NCBI RefSeq assembly: GCF_022133705.1
Contig: NZ_JAKNHJ010000009.1
Span: 1 to 64,000 of the forward strand
DNA from: Varibaculum cambriense
Lineage (GTDB): Bacteria; Actinomycetota; Actinomycetes; Actinomycetales; Actinomycetaceae
Length of the DNA: 64,000 nucleotides
Direction: 5' to 3'
Positions within the stretch are counted from its first letter, which is position 1, and every line of letters starts with the position of its first letter. The notes beneath the pieces were generated by a model. That model was not told the DNA's origin. It worked only from the letters and a program-made list of their open reading frames with translations, and did no database searches. This document shows positions 62,355 to 64,000 of the stretch, one piece after another. A program made the position numbers and the translations under genes.

Positions 62355-63107
62355 TTAGGGAGCGGGCGGAACTGCCGCGAAGGCATCGGTATTTTTGATT
62401 GTCGACAGGTGGTTTAGCGGCCACATAATGGCGAATGCCCGTCCGGTGACTTGGTCCAGGGAAACGAACCCCTGGGAGGGTTCTTTCATATGGAAACGCG
62501 AATCCTCTGAATTGGAACGGTTATCGCCCATCACCCAAAGTTTTCCGGCCGGGACAGTAACATCGAATTTGATTAATGAGGGGGCGCTGCCAGGGTTGAT
62601 ATACCCGCTTTCGTCTACGCTAACTCCGTTAACTTTCAAGCGCCCATTGGTGTCGCAGCATTGCACTCTATCCCCGGGTAGGCCTACGATCCGTTTAACG
62701 AGGTGGTTTTGGGAGTCGTCGGGACGCAGACCTACCCAAATCAGTATTTTCCCTGGCAGAGAGGGACTCGGGGTGTCCGCATTCCGTTTCAGCCAGTTAT
62801 CGTCATCTTGGAAAACGATTACGTCCCCGCGGTTAAGTTGCCGGTAGTCAGGCACTAGTTTGGAAACGATAATGCGGTCATTGATTTGCAGAGTTTGTTC
62901 CATCGAAGAGGACGGAATCTGGAAGGCTTGCAGTAAGAAAGCTTTGATTATCGCGGAGATAGCTAATGCCACGAACACCATCATTAGGGTCTCTCGCAGC
63001 ACCAACCACCATTTGGAGGGGGTTTTACGCGCGCGCCGGCCACTTTTTGGGGCGGGGGAATCTGTTCCCGACATCCCTAAATCGTTTGACTCTCGCGCAT
63101 CTTTCAT
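62355..63107 (-). CDS. lepB: Signal peptidase I
   Basis: Cuts signal peptides of exported proteins. One N-terminal membrane helix (about 35-60: LRETLMMVFVALAISAIIKA) is followed by IPSSSMEQTL with the catalytic Ser, and HLVKRIVGLPGDRVQC with the catalytic Lys. The last motif GDNRSNSEDSRF is intact. I chose the ATG at 63107 because GGGAG lies 8 bases upstream. Adjacent to rnhB. Confidence 0.94.
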   Translation of the reverse strand: MKDARESNDLGMSGTDSPAPKSGRRARKTPSKWWLVLRETLMMVFVALAISAIIKAFLLQAFQIPSSSMEQTLQINDRIIVSKLVPDYRQLNRGDVIVFQDDDNWLKRNADTPSPSLPGKILIWVGLRPDDSQNHLVKRIVGLPGDRVQCCDTNGRLKVNGVSVDESGYINPGSAPSLIKFDVTVPAGKLWVMGDNRSNSEDSRFHMKEPSQGFVSLDQVTGRAFAIMWPLNHLSTIKNTDAFAAVPPAP

Positions 63108-63157
63108 CCGTTTATCTCCCGCCGTCAATCAACATTTCCATCATGCCATATATAGCA

Positions 63158-63187
63158 AATCGGCTCTGCCTACAAGCAGAGCCGATT
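63158..63187 (-). terminator. Hairpin terminator of rplS
   Basis: AATCGGCTCTGC pairs with GCAGAGCCGATT around a 6-base loop, followed on the minus strand by TTTGC. It lies 15 bases after the rplS stop and separates it from lepB. Confidence 0.75.
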
Positions 63188-63201
63188 ACTAATTAGCGTT
63201 A

Positions 63202-63552
63202 TTAGGAGTCGCGACGCTCTTTAATGCGAGCCGCTTTCCCGTGACGTTCACGCAGGTAGTAGAGTTTAGCACGCCGCACATCGCCGCGGGTTACTACCTC
63301 GAGAGATTCGATAGTCGGCGAGTTTACCGGGAAGGTACGTTCTACCCCGATCCCGAAACTAACTTTCCGCACGGTGAAAGTAGCGTTCGGCTGGTTCTTA
63401 CCGTGACGGGCGATTACTACCCCCTGGAATACCTGAATACGAGTGTTTCCACCTTCGGTGACCCGCACGTTTACTTTTACGGTGTCTCCGGCGCGGAAAT
63501 CAGGTAGATCCGAGCGCTGGCTCTTCTGATTAATCTCATCGATGATATTCAA
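63202..63552 (-). CDS. rplS: 50S ribosomal protein L19
   Basis: 116 residues, full length. Typical: [50 protein letters not shown] and [20 protein letters not shown]. Last gene before the terminator at 63158. 63553-63687 holds no gene. Confidence 0.96.
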   Translation of the reverse strand: MNIIDEINQKSQRSDLPDFRAGDTVKVNVRVTEGGNTRIQVFQGVVIARHGKNQPNATFTVRKVSFGIGVERTFPVNSPTIESLEVVTRGDVRRAKLYYLRERHGKAARIKERRDS

Positions 63553-63687
63553 TGTAGTTTCCTCATATTGCTTTCGTTCCGCAGGTAACGTCAGCTATCG
63601 GGCCGGTCTAGCCGGCGTATCTAGCATTGCCAAGCGGCATTTGCGGCCCCCTGCGGCAGGTTTCGCAGCCTACTTATGCAACCTTGC

Positions 63688-64000
63688 TTATTGTGCCACG
63701 TTTTGTGCCCAAGACGGAACTTGGCGGGTTGTGAAATCCCTAACCGCTATGACATCTCGGTTTTCAATTCCCCCCACTAGGAAGGTGCGGCGCCCGCATT
63801 TGCGGTATCCGTGGTGGCGGTAGAACTTTAAGGCCCGCCGGTTTGACTGGTTAGTCCCTAAACCAATCTTGGTTAGATGCGGGAAGCGCTCTTGTAGGTA
63901 TGCGTGGGTTACTTCGATCATGGCGCCCGCCAGCCCCGAGCCTTGCCACTGGCTATCGAGATAGCATTTAGACAGGTAGGCACAGTTTTCACCTACTGCT
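63688..64000 (-). CDS. GNAT-family N-acetyltransferase (partial, runs off the window)
   Basis: The frame is open to base 64000 and reads in order: ENCAYLSKCYLDSQWQGSGL, then the acetyl-CoA-binding loop QGSGLAGAMIE, an IGLGTNQSNRRALKFYRHHG segment (the GNAT C-terminal signature N-x-R-A-x-x-F-Y), and a Lys/Arg-rich end. The stop is at 63688. The start lies beyond the window, so length and substrate are unknown. Confidence 0.85.
   Translation of the reverse strand, partial: AVGENCAYLSKCYLDSQWQGSGLAGAMIEVTHAYLQERFPHLTKIGLGTNQSNRRALKFYRHHGYRKCGRRTFLVGGIENRDVIAVRDFTTRQVPSWAQNVAQ

Overview
This window comes from a mid-GC member of the Actinomycetota, most likely the family Actinomycetaceae (Varibaculum, Mobiluncus or a relative). 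That placement is an inference from gene content: the actinobacterial signature families DUF3043, DUF3052, DUF3145 and DUF2469, a homodimeric aceE, and the actinobacterial gene order around rplS, rpsB and ispG. Nearly the whole window is chromosomal core. There is one tRNA, no rRNA and no CRISPR array.

Layout. Positions 1-343 hold the 3' end of an IS3-type transposase with its terminal repeat and the first copy of a dispersed structured repeat. 364-8626 is housekeeping: two FKBP lipoproteins, erpA, a glycerate-kinase-like gene, an M20 dipeptidase, DUF3043, pyrD, a hypothetical and a SpoU methyltransferase. 8997-11489 is RNase E/G. 11841-20472 is a cytochrome bd operon, cydABDC, ending in an overlapping sensor histidine kinase. 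20499-25223 carries ldh, dinG and hflX. tRNA-Val(TAC) at 25394 is followed directly by an accessory island of ABC exporters (25708-31608) with a lactococcin-972-type layout, flanked on both sides by copies of one structured repeat. 32190-36171 returns to core (DUF3052, aceE, DUF4298). 36175-38739 is a second accessory patch of small secreted or lipid-anchored proteins, one interrupted by an in-frame stop, and two unknown genes on the other strand. 39132-40062 holds DUF3145 and an ACP-like protein that lacks the carrier serine. def and proS follow, then a repeat-packed intergenic region (42936-43754).

From 43755 to 63552 almost everything lies on the minus strand in the classical actinobacterial order. 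Read in the direction of transcription it is rplS, lepB, rnhB, DUF2469, (ahpC-ahpF), yraN, yifB, dprA, xerC, then rpsB, tsf, pyrH, frr, cdsA, rlmN, a DivIVA-domain gene, dxr, rseP and ispG. The ahpCF pair sits inside this otherwise conserved block. The window ends inside a GNAT acetyltransferase.

The most unusual signal is a set of dispersed intergenic elements in three families, called A, B and C here. Families A and B have a variable outer stem whose two halves change together between copies, conserved strands inside it and a variable inner hairpin. Family C is a pair of hairpins whose first stem is rebuilt between copies. The families are found nested in one another: A inside B at 43424-43743, and B inside C at 31610-31808. 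I do not recognise them. They look like structured RNA or hairpin DNA elements that are mobile or expand in place.

All calls come from reading the sequence and translations. No database search, folding or gene-finding program was run.
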